Positions 36,567 through 45,531 of a stretch of DNA of 64,000 nucleotides are shown here, in pieces (the stretch's first letter is position 1; each line of letters starts with the position of its first letter). Source of the stretch: Sphingobacterium puteale (GTDB lineage: Bacteria; Bacteroidota; Bacteroidia; Sphingobacteriales; Sphingobacteriaceae); NCBI RefSeq assembly GCF_003627955.1, contig NZ_RBWS01000010.1, positions 124,001-188,000 of the forward strand, in the 5' to 3' direction. A program made the translations under genes and the position numbers. The notes beneath the pieces were generated by a model. The model did no database searches and had not been told where the DNA came from. It saw nothing but the letters and a program-made list of their open reading frames with translations.

Positions 36567-36581
36567 AGGTGCCCGGCACCT
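36567..36581. promoter_or_regulatory. Palindrome AGGTGCC-C-GGCACCT in the DinB leader
   Basis: Perfect 7-bp arms around one base, lying between the predicted transcription start and the ATG. It could bind a repressor, or form a small hairpin that occludes the ribosome site. Confidence 0.35.
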
Positions 36582-36596
36582 ATAGATCAATGAACA

Positions 36597-37121
36597 ATGG
36601 ATAAACCAAAATCAGCAAAACTAGAAATCGTTATTCCTGCGTACCGGATGCACAGTCAGAGTTTTATCAATGTGTTGGATGGGATTTCAGAGGAACATGC
36701 ACGTCAGCGCATCAATGGGCAGAGCAATCATATTGTTTGGATGGCAGGTAATTTTGTTAATGTACGTTATGGAATTGCATACGTCTTGGGGCTTCAGGAA
36801 GAAGATCCCTATCACGACTTATTTTTTATGGGTAAAACCTTGGATGAACAGTTTAAATATCCGACCTTAAAAGAGTTGAAAGATAGTTTTTATGCCATTT
36901 CCCCAAAAGTTTATCAGCGGCTGCTGGAAGTAGACGATGCAGAACTGGCGGAGATTTTCAAAATCGATATGAATATTCCTTTTGTCGAAGAGAACAAACT
37001 CAACTTTGTGGGGATGTGCATCGGAAGGCAGGATTATCTCTGCGGTCAGATGGCATTGATGCGGCGTATACTCAATTATCCGAGTATGAAATATGAAATG
37101 GACGAGCAGATGACCTATTAA
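36597..37121 (+). CDS. DinB-like four-helix protein with altered metal site
   Basis: A 174-residue all-helical cytoplasmic protein of DinB/YfiT type. The first ligand-type His is H45 (SNHIVW). The C-terminal helix, where the family usually has two more His before GQ, reads RQDYLCGQ, so D145 and C148 occupy those positions. Metal binding is therefore likely changed or lost. The DinB superfamily includes thiol transferases and stress proteins whose roles vary; none can be assigned here. It is monocistronic with a convergent HAD hydrolase gene downstream. Confidence 0.75.
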   Translation: MDKPKSAKLEIVIPAYRMHSQSFINVLDGISEEHARQRINGQSNHIVWMAGNFVNVRYGIAYVLGLQEEDPYHDLFFMGKTLDEQFKYPTLKELKDSFYAISPKVYQRLLEVDDAELAEIFKIDMNIPFVEENKLNFVGMCIGRQDYLCGQMALMRRILNYPSMKYEMDEQMTY

Positions 37122-37127
37122 TGGTCA

Positions 37128-37175
37128 AACAGCATAAGCTCGCGCCCTATAGGCAATGTACTGGCTTATGCTGTT
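37128..37175. terminator. Hairpin between convergent DinB and HAD genes
   Basis: The 12-bp arms AACAGCATAAGC and GCTTATGCTGTT pair perfectly around a 24-nt loop, directly after the DinB stop. Strong T-runs are absent; a bidirectional terminator is the likely role. Confidence 0.6.
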
Positions 37176-37184
37176 CAAATGTCC

Positions 37185-37877
37185 TTAACCCAAATGGCCC
37201 AGGATCTCATCGACTTTTTGGAGGGCAATAAAGCGTTCGTGTTCTAAATTAACCTCATGCTGTTCATGCGTCCAGGTCACATGATAGGGAATGTGAACAC
37301 CAAACCCACCGAGCTCGAGCACCGGAAGGATATCGGATTTGAGGGAATTGCCCAGCATCATAAAGTGATCAGGTGTGCAATCCAGATGCTTGAGTAACTT
37401 ACGATAGTCTTTTTCTTTTTTGTCGCTCATGATTTCGATATGGTGAAAATAGTCTTCCAGTCCCGAATTTTTTAATTTCCGTTCCTGATCCAAGAGATCA
37501 CCCTTGGTTGCAACGACCAGTCTGTAATTGCCCTTTAGCTGGGTCAGCGTTTCGGTCACACCGGGAAGCAATTCAACGGGCTTCTGCAAGAGCTCGTGTC
37601 CGATCGCTATAATTTGATTAATGATCTCAATGGGGACCGTGTTTTCCGAGATGCGATTGGCGGTTTCGATCATACACAACATAAAGCCTTTGATCCCATA
37701 ACCATATAGGTGCAGATTCTTCATCTCGGTAGCGAAGAGCTCCTGCGAGACGGTATGTTGTGGAAGGTAGTTTTCTAAAAGCAGGCAAAATTGTTTTTCT
37801 GCTTCCTGAAAATAGGATTCATTGGCCCAGAGGGTATCGTCGGCATCAAAAGCGATGGTTGTTATCTTATTTTTCAT
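37185..37877 (-). CDS. HAD-superfamily hydrolase
   Basis: A protein of about 230 residues starting at MKNKITTIAFDADDTLW; an ATG three codons upstream (37886) is also possible, and a TTG at 37910 is less likely. Motif I is DADDT (nucleophile and acid/base Asp). Motif II is in LVVATKGD. Motif III lies around K in KKEKDYRKL and motif IV in LGNSLKSDI. A helical cap sits between motifs I and II, typical of subfamily I phosphatases such as phosphoglycolate or nucleotide phosphatases. The substrate is unknown. The gene stands alone. Confidence 0.85.
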   Translation of the reverse strand: MKNKITTIAFDADDTLWANESYFQEAEKQFCLLLENYLPQHTVSQELFATEMKNLHLYGYGIKGFMLCMIETANRISENTVPIEIINQIIAIGHELLQKPVELLPGVTETLTQLKGNYRLVVATKGDLLDQERKLKNSGLEDYFHHIEIMSDKKEKDYRKLLKHLDCTPDHFMMLGNSLKSDILPVLELGGFGVHIPYHVTWTHEQHEVNLEHERFIALQKVDEILGHLG

Positions 37878-37959
37878 TTGTATCATTCGTTGTTTATGAA
37901 TTATTCTCAATGGTCTTCATAAGCTCGTTTACTCATTAAGTTGGTATTTTAAGGTATTC

Positions 37960-38000
37960 GTGAGCTCGCTGCGCTCGGTTCACGCTGCCTTCGGCGGCAC
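37960..38000. other. GC-rich hairpin-forming patch in an AT-rich intergenic region
   Basis: The patch contains GCTGCC-TTC-GGCGGC (37984-37998) and GAGC/GCTC pairing just before it. Its composition contrasts with the surrounding 219-bp gap. It may be a small dispersed repeat or a leftover hairpin; no second copy occurs in this window. Confidence 0.25.
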
Positions 38001-38071
38001 AGTATTCAAGAGTTCATCTAACCCACTCACATCGAAGAGTCGTCTTGAATAAATCATGCTGTTTTTAAATC

Positions 38072-38079
38072 TACTTTTG
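38072..38079 (+). promoter_or_regulatory. -7 element TACTTTTG of the Crp/Fnr gene
   Basis: An exact TAnnTTTG match about 70 bp before the start codon of the Crp/Fnr regulator. Confidence 0.35.
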
Positions 38080-38144
38080 TAATTTTATGAAGCTAATTTC
38101 TCAAAAGGAAATCATTATTAAAAGGACATTTGTCCCGGATCGTT

Positions 38145-38711
38145 ATGTTAAGAACAAATCAATCATTTTTGGATCGTACGATAACACTTTACGCTCAGCA
38201 GCAGCGTCAGGAGGATATCGTGGTCAGAAAGTATACCAAGGGGCAAAACTTATATGATCAGGGAACAGCATCCACCAAGGTTATGGTTATCAGTGAAGGG
38301 ATAGTCAAGTGTTATTTTACCGAGGCCAATGACAAGGAGTATATCGTTGAATTCCTTTCGGTCGGGGAAATCGTTGGGGAGATCGAAAGCATTCGTCATA
38401 TTCCCAGTCTGTGTAGTATACAGGCCATGACCGATGTGACGGTCTATGCATTTTCCAAAACGTATTTTAGGGAGTTATTGGAAAGAGATATCACATGGAG
38501 CAATATGTTGCTGGATGTGATGGCACAACGTATTGTGCATACCTCGAGCCGGGCATCTTACCAGCAGTTATACAGTCTGGAACATAGTTTACATCGTTTA
38601 TTGGAAATCCAATCCCAACAGGATATGGCAATCAAGAAGGAGGATATGGCTGCTTATCTCGGTATTTCGGTCCGAAGCCTCAATCGGGAGCTTAAGAAAT
38701 TCCTGAAATAA
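38145..38711 (+). CDS. Crp/Fnr-family transcriptional regulator
   Basis: A protein of about 188 residues from the ATG at 38145; a TTG at 38130 sits only 3 bp after AAAGGA and is an alternative. Residues ~20-115 form the cyclic-nucleotide-binding-like beta-barrel (TKGQNLYDQG, VEFLSVGEIVGEIESI). A long dimer helix follows. The C-terminal HTH includes IKKEDMAAYLGISVRSLNRELK. There is no Cys cluster for an iron-sulfur centre and the phosphate-binding cassette is not canonical. Many Bacteroidota paralogs of this kind do not bind cAMP. It is monocistronic; its targets are unknown. Confidence 0.88.
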   Translation: MLRTNQSFLDRTITLYAQQQRQEDIVVRKYTKGQNLYDQGTASTKVMVISEGIVKCYFTEANDKEYIVEFLSVGEIVGEIESIRHIPSLCSIQAMTDVTVYAFSKTYFRELLERDITWSNMLLDVMAQRIVHTSSRASYQQLYSLEHSLHRLLEIQSQQDMAIKKEDMAAYLGISVRSLNRELKKFLK

Positions 38712-38884
38712 TTACCCATCCCATTTTTTAGGGCATTCGTCACATTTTTTCTATTTATCTTTTCATTTCTATTAGCATTGTATCATCAAAACCAATCGTA
38801 GATGAAATATTCCTGTTGGAGAAGCACAAACAATGTGAAGGAAAACTGGATATTCCATTTGACCATTTAACAACAAAATGCGAA

Positions 38885-38908
38885 GCATTCAAGAATACCA
38901 TTGAATGC
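38885..38908. promoter_or_regulatory. Inverted repeat GCATTCAA-N8-TTGAATGC before the LytS gene
   Basis: Perfect 8-bp arms centred about 36 bp upstream of the kinase ATG at 38933, in a 221-bp gap with no gene. It could be the site bound by the LytTR regulator encoded downstream. Confidence 0.35.
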
Positions 38909-38932
38909 AAACACAAATGAATAATTGACTAC

Positions 38933-40444
38933 ATGATGAGACTAAGAAAATTTCGAAAAGTAGAATTCTGGTTAGCAACGCTGCTTTTTATACTATTCAG
39001 CTATAACCTTGTATCAGACACCAATCAAAGGAATGATGGTGGTATCCATGAACAATTCATTGCCGTAGGCATAAGTTATTCCTATTTCTTTAACTTTCTT
39101 GTGCCTAAGTTCCTTTATATTTTAGCGGTCTATCTAAGTTTTTTGGCGCTAAATTTTATACTGATCCCGGCAATTATTGAGAAGAAAAGCGAAGCATTAA
39201 AATACGCCCTGATCGTTCTGCTGATAGCTGTCGTTAGCCTTGTACTGGGTATTGCTAAGACGTACAGTCATACCTATGAGTTGTTGGCTTATAAGACAAT
39301 TCAACAGGGATATAATCGTCTATTTTTTGATGCATTTAATAAGACGGCATTAATGGTCATCCTTATTTCGGTTTATACCTGTGGCAAGTATTTTATGGCC
39401 TATCTGCTCAAAAATATGGACGGAAATACCGCTGTGCAAAGACAGATGAAGATGGATCTGGCTTTCGGGATAGGATTTTGGTTTGTGGGATTATTTTTAT
39501 GGATTACATCCAGATCAAATTTTCAGTTTGCGATCCTCTGGACCATGGTGGTGCTTTCTGCGGTCGGTATTGTGATTTATTCGCTTTATTACCTATTGCC
39601 TGAACTGTACAGGCAAAAAATGAAATTTGGCCGCTATTTTTGGAACATCTTTGTCATTAGTTTGGTCCTCATGTTACCCTTATGTATTTTGGCGCTGTTC
39701 TTCTTCAATCGGACTTCCGAAGTAATTTTTATTGTTGCGTTGTTTCATCTACCTACACAGTTATTGGTCAGTATTCCGCTTTCATGGTTTTTGTATAGAA
39801 AACGTGTTTTACAAAATTATGAGTTGACCTCACTACGAACCGAACTGGGTAAATCAGATGCTAATCTCAACTTCTTAAAGTCACAGATCAATCCACATTT
39901 TCTGTTTAATGCATTAAATACATTGTATGGTACCGCTTTGCAGGAAAAAGCCGAAAGAACCGGTGAGGGGATCCAGCGGCTGGGGGACATGATGCGGTTT
40001 ATGCTTCATGAGAACACACAGGATAAGATTTCGCTGATCCGAGAGGTCGAATACCTGAATAATTATATCGCATTGCAAACTCTTCGGACCTCACAGTCTG
40101 CCGATATCAAGATCGAAACGTTGATTGAAGAGCAGTTTGAAAATTACCAAATTTCCCCGATGTTGCTTATTCCTTTTGTTGAGAATGCGTTCAAACATGG
40201 TATTAGTTTACAGAAGCCCTCATATATCAAAATTTCCTTACAGGTCAGGGGAAATGTGCTATTCTTTGATGTCAGTAACAGCATCAATCTCAAAAATGAC
40301 AATGACCCTGAAAAGTTAAAAAGCGGTGTGGGGCTTGACAATGTACGGAAACGCCTATTGTTGTTGTATAGGGACAGACATGAGCTGATCATTCGTGAAA
40401 ATGTACAGGAATTTTTTGTCCACTTGACCTTACATATTGACTAG
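38933..40444 (+). CDS. LytS/YehU-type membrane sensor histidine kinase
   Basis: A 503-residue kinase. The N-terminal ~300 residues have about eight hydrophobic helices with no large extracellular domain. The His_kinase (PF06580) domain starts at LKSQINPHFLFNALNTLYG with the phospho-acceptor His. It ends in an HATPase with VENAFKHGI (N box) and SGVGLDNVRKRL (G box). This type lacks the HisKA dimer domain and pairs with LytTR regulators. A candidate 52-residue ORF starts 17 bp after its stop, and the partner regulator follows. The stimulus is unknown; similar membrane-only kinases sense membrane or cell-wall state. Confidence 0.9.
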   Translation: MMRLRKFRKVEFWLATLLFILFSYNLVSDTNQRNDGGIHEQFIAVGISYSYFFNFLVPKFLYILAVYLSFLALNFILIPAIIEKKSEALKYALIVLLIAVVSLVLGIAKTYSHTYELLAYKTIQQGYNRLFFDAFNKTALMVILISVYTCGKYFMAYLLKNMDGNTAVQRQMKMDLAFGIGFWFVGLFLWITSRSNFQFAILWTMVVLSAVGIVIYSLYYLLPELYRQKMKFGRYFWNIFVISLVLMLPLCILALFFFNRTSEVIFIVALFHLPTQLLVSIPLSWFLYRKRVLQNYELTSLRTELGKSDANLNFLKSQINPHFLFNALNTLYGTALQEKAERTGEGIQRLGDMMRFMLHENTQDKISLIREVEYLNNYIALQTLRTSQSADIKIETLIEEQFENYQISPMLLIPFVENAFKHGISLQKPSYIKISLQVRGNVLFFDVSNSINLKNDNDPEKLKSGVGLDNVRKRLLLLYRDRHELIIRENVQEFFVHLTLHID

Positions 40445-40461
40445 GTAAAAGGAGTGAACAG

Positions 40462-40620
40462 ATGGCCCCTTTTTGGAAGGAGCTGTTACGAAATGCCAAG
40501 GATAAAGCGGAATATTACCCACAATATTTTATATTTGATAAAACAGAAAATTGGTCGTTGAAAAAGCGCTTCGACCAAGCCATGGACAGCAGCTTTGCGA
40601 GCAGCTTGACAAGATTTTAA
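40462..40620 (+). CDS. Candidate 52-residue protein between the LytS and LytTR genes
   Basis: A short ORF from ATG 40462 to TAA 40620. A strong Shine-Dalgarno AAAAGGAG (40447-40454) lies 7 bp upstream of the start, better than most start sites in this window. It opens MAPFWKELLRNAKDK. It is rich in Lys, Phe and Tyr, and predicted mostly helical and basic. There is no signal peptide or membrane helix. The stop is 13 bp before the regulator ATG, so it would be co-translated with the two-component genes. I do not recognise a family. It could be a connector protein, or a decayed gene remnant. Confidence 0.5.
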   Translation: MAPFWKELLRNAKDKAEYYPQYFIFDKTENWSLKKRFDQAMDSSFASSLTRF

Positions 40621-40633
40621 ACCAATAATTTGT

Positions 40634-41308
40634 ATGATAGCCATAGCGATAGATGATGAGCCACTGGCATTGGAGGTCATTAGCCATCACACGTCAAAAG
40701 TTCCCTTTATTGAATTGAGAGAAACATTCACAGATGCTTTTATGGCGATCAGTTATTTACAGCGGCAGCCTGTTGATCTAATTTTCCTGGACATTAAGAT
40801 GCCTGATATTTCAGGTATCGAATTTCTGAAAAGCCTGAATACGGTTCCCATGATTATTTTTACAACCGCTTATTCCGAACATGCTTTGCAGAGCTTTGAA
40901 CTTGATGCAATTGATTATCTCTTAAAGCCTTTTTCTATGGCTCGATTTTTAAAGGCTTGCAACAAAGCACATGAACTGTACCATCTGAGATCTACAAAGG
41001 CTGCGATGAACAATGGCTATTTTTTTGTAAAAGATGGCTATGAACATGTAAAGGTCGAATTTGAAGATATACACTATATCGAAGCTTCTGGCAACTATAC
41101 ACAGATACACCTATCGAATAAACTGATTAGCTCAAGGATCACCATCAGTGAGCTCAGCGAATTGCTGCCAAAGTCTGATTTTGTGCGTTGCCATAGAGCG
41201 TTTATTGTTGCAAAAGGAAAGATGACAAAGTTTGACCGGGCCCAGATCTGGATAGCTGACAGAATAATACCTATTGGTACCACCTATACAGATCTTAAAT
41301 TGTATTAA
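40634..41308 (+). CDS. LytTR-family response regulator
   Basis: A 224-residue response regulator. The receiver (1-115) has the acidic pair in AIDDEP, phospho-Asp in DLIFLDIKMPDISG, and K in LLKPFS. The C-terminal ~100 residues are a LytTR DNA-binding domain (VEFEDIHYIEASGNYTQI, VRCHRAFIVA). It partners the kinase encoded upstream. The class A-like serine hydrolase gene follows 18 bp later, so all lie in one transcription unit and the hydrolase may be part of the output. Confidence 0.92.
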   Translation: MIAIAIDDEPLALEVISHHTSKVPFIELRETFTDAFMAISYLQRQPVDLIFLDIKMPDISGIEFLKSLNTVPMIIFTTAYSEHALQSFELDAIDYLLKPFSMARFLKACNKAHELYHLRSTKAAMNNGYFFVKDGYEHVKVEFEDIHYIEASGNYTQIHLSNKLISSRITISELSELLPKSDFVRCHRAFIVAKGKMTKFDRAQIWIADRIIPIGTTYTDLKLY

Positions 41309-41326
41309 TACACAAAAATAAAAGCA

Positions 41327-42466
41327 ATGCAGCACTATAGCATCATGTACCTAAAACTCGTTTTACTTTTTATGTGTGTAACTAGCTATGCGATGGGACA
41401 AAATATGGAGAAATCTTTATTGGATAAAACGCTTTCCAGCTATTACCCGAATGGAAATGAGCCTGGGATAGCAGTTGCGATTAGTCAGCATGGAAAGATC
41501 CGTTACCAATATGCCGTTGGAATAGCGGATCTAAAAACGAAACAAAAGATCACCGAAAAAAGCCATTTTCGGATGGCCTCCGTCAGTAAGCAGGTGACAG
41601 CGCAAGCTATTTGCAGTTTATTTGCTCAGGGAAAGCTAAAACCAACAGATCAATTGGGGCTTTTCTTTGACGATTTGCCCTTAGCCTTGCGGCGTATTAC
41701 CGTTGCTCAATTACTTCAACACCGTTCGGGCATCATGGATTATGAGGCATTGATACCAAGTGATCGAACGGCGCAGGTTTCGGATAGGGATGTGCTGGAT
41801 TATATCCGGCAGACAGATACGCTCTATTTTCCTGCAGGGAGCCGATTCAGATACAGCAATACGGGCTATTGCCTGTTGGCTTTGATTGTGGAACAGGTGA
41901 CCGAAGAATCTTTTGCGGCATTTGTAAAAAAGCATTTGTTTCTGCCGAATGGTATCAGCAATGGAATTGTCTACACAATGGATTCAGCTATTCCCAATCG
42001 GGCCTTCGGTTATCATCCTAAGGGGGATACCTTTGTGTTTGCTGATCAGAGTGTGACCAGTGCGACTCAAGGCGATGGCGGAGTTTATCTATCGGCTTTG
42101 GAGTACCATCAATGGGCTAATTTTTTGCTTCATAAGCGTTTTTCCGAAGCTCTTATACAGGATTTTCTGGGAGCGGAGAACTTTCCGGTAAAAGATGGTG
42201 TATTCTACAATTTAGGCTGGTTTATCTATCCTTTGGAGGGAAATAGGCTGTTCTTCCATTCGGGAGAATCAACTGGTTTCCATAATATTGTGTATTTAGA
42301 TCAGCAGAAAGACCTTATTATCACATTATTTAGCAATCGTGATGATCTCCAGATCGCAGATGCATTTGATGCACTGCTTGATGTACTTAAATTGCCTAAG
42401 CCCATGGATCCAAATGCCCAAAACAAATCTGTTTTTGGCTGGCTCAATGCGGTATATGCGAATTAA
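41327..42466 (+). CDS. Serine hydrolase of the class C beta-lactamase/AmpH type
   Basis: A 379-residue secreted protein. It has a signal peptide (LLFMCVTSYAMGQ, cleavage ~25); ATG 41345 is an alternative start. Catalytic Ser and Lys are in the SVSK tetrad (about residues 88-91), and the Tyr is in YSNTGY. A later FHSGES segment stands for the usual K-T-G/H-x-G box. Members act as D,D-peptidases, esterases or beta-lactamases; the HSG motif suits non-lactamase homologues. Downstream of a LytS/LytTR pair it may act on cell-wall peptides (inference). A terminator shared with the convergent dehydrogenase gene follows. Confidence 0.87.
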   Translation: MQHYSIMYLKLVLLFMCVTSYAMGQNMEKSLLDKTLSSYYPNGNEPGIAVAISQHGKIRYQYAVGIADLKTKQKITEKSHFRMASVSKQVTAQAICSLFAQGKLKPTDQLGLFFDDLPLALRRITVAQLLQHRSGIMDYEALIPSDRTAQVSDRDVLDYIRQTDTLYFPAGSRFRYSNTGYCLLALIVEQVTEESFAAFVKKHLFLPNGISNGIVYTMDSAIPNRAFGYHPKGDTFVFADQSVTSATQGDGGVYLSALEYHQWANFLLHKRFSEALIQDFLGAENFPVKDGVFYNLGWFIYPLEGNRLFFHSGESTGFHNIVYLDQQKDLIITLFSNRDDLQIADAFDALLDVLKLPKPMDPNAQNKSVFGWLNAVYAN

Positions 42467-42489
42467 CCTACCTTCTTGCTGAAAAAATA

Positions 42490-42526
42490 AAATCGCCTAT
42501 CCTTTTTTGAAAGGTATAGGCGATTT
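42490..42526. terminator. Bidirectional terminator between convergent genes
   Basis: AAATCGCCTAT-CC pairs with GG-T-ATAGGCGATTT around a loop containing a T-run. The flanking A/T-rich ends supply tails in both directions. It serves the serine hydrolase (+) and the dehydrogenase (-). Confidence 0.75.
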
Positions 42527-42551
42527 GCTAATCAGGATGTTAAAGTGCCTG

Positions 42552-43448
42552 TTATTTCAAAAAGTCAGGAGCTTGATAAGCTGGATTAGGATAGGTATAA
42601 AAGCCTTCTCCGGTCGCAACTCCCAATTTATTTTTATCAATAAAATGTTCCTTGAGGTAAGCTACAGTCTTTATTTTTATAGGGTCTTCTGTCGCCTCGG
42701 CGGACATCTTGTTGATGTTATATGCAGTGGTGATGCCAACGATATCCAAGATGCCAAATGGTCCCGTTGGTGCTCCTGTGGCCACCATCCAAGTTTTATC
42801 GATTGTCTCCACGTCCGCAACTTCATTGACCAATAGGTCTGTTGCTGCCGAGAGTAAAGGAACCAAGAGGGAGTTGACGATATAACCCGCTTGTTCTTTA
42901 TGTAGTGGAAGGGCGACCATACCGATCGACTTGGCAAATTCAACTACAGCGCCGAATACCTGAGGATCCGTACCGGGATGTCCCATAATCTCTGCTGTAT
43001 TATGTTTCCAGATTTCGTTTGCAAAATGCAGGGCAAGAAATTTCTGTGGTCTGCCAGTGTCCTGCGCAAACTGACTGGGCAGCAAAGTCGAAGAGTTTGT
43101 GGCAAAAATGGTCTTTTCGGGTGCGACCTTCGCGAGCTCCTCGTAGAAAGCAATTTTAATGGCCGGATTTTCGGGGACAGCCTCAATCAATAAGTCGCTG
43201 TCTTGTACCGCCTGTGCTAAATCCGATGTATACAGTAAACGTTTGAAAGTCGCTTCCAGCTGTTCATCCGTCGCATGGAGATCTTTTTGGAAAGCTTTAG
43301 CCAAGATTTCAAATTTGGATTTAGCTTTTTCGAGCACTTCCTCATTGATATCGTAAACGGTCACCTGATAACCATGGAAGGCGGTCTGAAAAGCAATTTG
43401 ATAACCTAGAACCCCGCTTCCCGCAATCGTTACATTTGTAAATTTCAT
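42552..43448 (-). CDS. 3-hydroxyacyl-CoA (3-hydroxybutyryl-CoA) dehydrogenase
   Basis: A 298-residue NAD-dependent enzyme. The Rossmann motif is GSGVLGYQIA (residues ~11-20). LLIEAVPENPAIK and FATNSSTLLPS follow in order. The catalytic His lies in ALHFANEIW with a later Glu in NTAEIMGH. The C-terminal helical domain begins near AGYIVNSLLVPLL. It oxidises 3-hydroxyacyl-CoA to 3-oxoacyl-CoA. It lies 46 bp after the oleate hydratase gene on the same strand, suggesting joint handling of hydroxy fatty acids. The chain length preference is unknown. Confidence 0.88.
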   Translation of the reverse strand: MKFTNVTIAGSGVLGYQIAFQTAFHGYQVTVYDINEEVLEKAKSKFEILAKAFQKDLHATDEQLEATFKRLLYTSDLAQAVQDSDLLIEAVPENPAIKIAFYEELAKVAPEKTIFATNSSTLLPSQFAQDTGRPQKFLALHFANEIWKHNTAEIMGHPGTDPQVFGAVVEFAKSIGMVALPLHKEQAGYIVNSLLVPLLSAATDLLVNEVADVETIDKTWMVATGAPTGPFGILDIVGITTAYNINKMSAEATEDPIKIKTVAYLKEHFIDKNKLGVATGEGFYTYPNPAYQAPDFLK

Positions 43449-43494
43449 GTTATTCTTATTTTATAAACTCATTATTCAATAGTCAGGAGATTAA

Positions 43495-45435
43495 TTATCC
43501 CTTAATTCCCTTTAACCAATCTTTAAATTTGCCAACCTGTTCAGCGATAAAGGATTCATGATCTTCATTTTCTTCGTTCTCTCCGGGAAGAATATGTTCA
43601 AAATAAGTTCCTTTCAGGATTTTACGCAATAACCCTTCTCCTAGGAAGGGTTTGTCATCGTTAAGTGTCCGTGCTGCTTTTAGCAAATGACGTATATCGT
43701 ATTGTAATGGATTGATATCAGGAACTTGCTTGTTGAGATTCAAGAGCTCGTATACGGCAATACGCGCGGTTCTGACGGAGCTTTCCATGGTAAATACAAC
43801 ATCATTATTGGTTTCGACGAACTGTCCAACGAGGCCCAGATTTTTACAGCCTTCGGGCACTACTCTTGGGCGATCACCTTTAGCACGGGGCATAAACATG
43901 GAGGTGATATAAGGCATAAATGTGGTACGAACAATGGTATTTTTGATGACATCATCCAATTGGTCTATTATTCCGAGGTGATGACATAGTTCAGCCAAGA
44001 TTTCATTTCCGGTACATTCGGGCATGGTCTTTTTAACATAATTTCCTTTCTTGTCCATAAAGAGCGCATAGACCCAAAGTACAAGAACATCGTCGGGTTG
44101 GCCTGGGAAGTGCGGTTGTCTGTTGCAGGTGAAGCTCATCAACCAGTTGGAATCTGTAATGGTAATTATGCCGCCAGTGACTGTTTTTCCTGAATAGGGG
44201 TCATTGACCGAATAGCTCTTTAATTTTTCGATTAAAGCCGAAGGTTTACAAGTCAGCGTAGCAGATTCCCATGCTGACTTTTCAATATTGCTGCAGAATT
44301 TTTCGGGTCTACCGAAAATAGCTGATTTGGCTGCCAGATTTTTCCAGAGTTTCCAGCCGGCACTTTGTCCACTGGTGCTATTGTCGATGCCGATGATCGG
44401 TGCTTTGGTATTATCACCATAGAAGGTGTCTTCAGTCATTGAACCGGTGGTGACAATGACAAAGTCATTTGGACCAAGTGGGATATGTACTTCTTTACCA
44501 CTTTGTTCGGTAATTATTCCTTCAACGGTTTTTCCTTCGGTATTGCTTTGTATGTCAAGATCTTTGACCAGGACATTAAATTGGATCTTGACACCTTTCT
44601 CTTGTAACACCTTGCGTAATGGGGTGACAAAAGTATCATATTGATTGTATTTCGGGAATACGAGGGAAGAAAGGTCGTTTAATCCATCAATTGCATGAAG
44701 GAAACGATGCATGTACAGTTTCAATTCCAATAAGCTATGCCAGTTTTCAAAAGCAAACATGGTACGCCAAAAGGTCCAGAAATTACTGCTCAGGAAAGAT
44801 TCGCTGAAATAATCTTCAATTGTCAGGTCATCTAATTCCTCTTTCTTTTTCAACAGGAGTTTGATAATTGCAAGTTGATCTTTTTTGGCCAACCCAAATT
44901 TGCTAAAATCTTTGATTTCACCAAGATTGTGAATAAGCCGTGCTTTAGAATAGTTGGAATCGTTGTCGTTGATCAATCTATATTCGTCAAGTACACTGTA
45001 AGGAGCTGGCATTTCCAAGGCTGGAATATCCTGAAACATATCCCATAAATTTTCGTAAGTCATGTCCATTTCACGTCCACCACGGATGACATAACCATCT
45101 TTGGCATTACCGGCACCGTCCAGGGATCCGCCTTCGATATGTAACTGCTCCAGGAAGGTGATATTTTCTGCAGGGACATGTCCGTCACGGATGAAATAGT
45201 ATGCGGCTGACATGCCGGCAATCCCGCTACCGACAATGTAGATTTTACTGTCCTTATAGGATTTGGTCGGGATTCCTTTGTTACGTTGATAGTTTCCTAT
45301 TTGATCTGAAAAAGGCATGGCCTTTTTAGGCGTGTTACGTTGTTGTTCGCTGCTTGAATCCGGTTCATGATTTACATTTCCATATTCAGCAGATGCATTT
45401 AATACTTTGTCGAATTTTGAGGTGATTTCTTTCAT
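43495..45435 (-). CDS. ohyA: Oleate hydratase (FAD-dependent fatty acid double-bond hydratase)
   Basis: A 646-residue enzyme from the ATG at 45435 ([10 protein letters not shown]); a 13-residue upstream extension is possible but its ribosome site is too close to the start. The FAD-binding loop is [17 protein letters not shown]. The EGGSLDGAG segment and [14 protein letters not shown] are signatures of the MCRA/oleate hydratase family. The enzyme adds water across the cis-9 double bond of oleate to give 10-hydroxystearate, needing FAD as structural cofactor. It detoxifies host or environmental unsaturated fatty acids. It is flanked by an AraC regulator gene upstream and a hydroxyacyl-CoA dehydrogenase gene downstream, all on the minus strand. 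Confidence 0.93.
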   Translation of the reverse strand: MKEITSKFDKVLNASAEYGNVNHEPDSSSEQQRNTPKKAMPFSDQIGNYQRNKGIPTKSYKDSKIYIVGSGIAGMSAAYYFIRDGHVPAENITFLEQLHIEGGSLDGAGNAKDGYVIRGGREMDMTYENLWDMFQDIPALEMPAPYSVLDEYRLINDNDSNYSKARLIHNLGEIKDFSKFGLAKKDQLAIIKLLLKKKEELDDLTIEDYFSESFLSSNFWTFWRTMFAFENWHSLLELKLYMHRFLHAIDGLNDLSSLVFPKYNQYDTFVTPLRKVLQEKGVKIQFNVLVKDLDIQSNTEGKTVEGIITEQSGKEVHIPLGPNDFVIVTTGSMTEDTFYGDNTKAPIIGIDNSTSGQSAGWKLWKNLAAKSAIFGRPEKFCSNIEKSAWESATLTCKPSALIEKLKSYSVNDPYSGKTVTGGIITITDSNWLMSFTCNRQPHFPGQPDDVLVLWVYALFMDKKGNYVKKTMPECTGNEILAELCHHLGIIDQLDDVIKNTIVRTTFMPYITSMFMPRAKGDRPRVVPEGCKNLGLVGQFVETNNDVVFTMESSVRTARIAVYELLNLNKQVPDINPLQYDIRHLLKAARTLNDDKPFLGEGLLRKILKGTYFEHILPGENEENEDHESFIAEQVGKFKDWLKGIKG

Positions 45436-45531
45436 GATTCTTATTGTTTTTAATTCTTGAGTAAAGTTAGCCATACTCCTCAGATCATTTATGCCCTCAA
45501 ATTCGCTATTGTTCTACCGAATTTCCTTTTT

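Noticed and set aside
37960..37980. Similarity of CTCGCTGCGCTCGGT to a common cloning-vector origin region
   Set aside because: Only about 15 bases agree; flanks differ and no replication gene is near, so it is a chance match, not a plasmid remnant.
45436..45474. Longer oleate hydratase start
   Set aside because: The upstream AGGAG is only one base from its ATG; the start at 45435 gives the usual MKEIT-type N-terminus.
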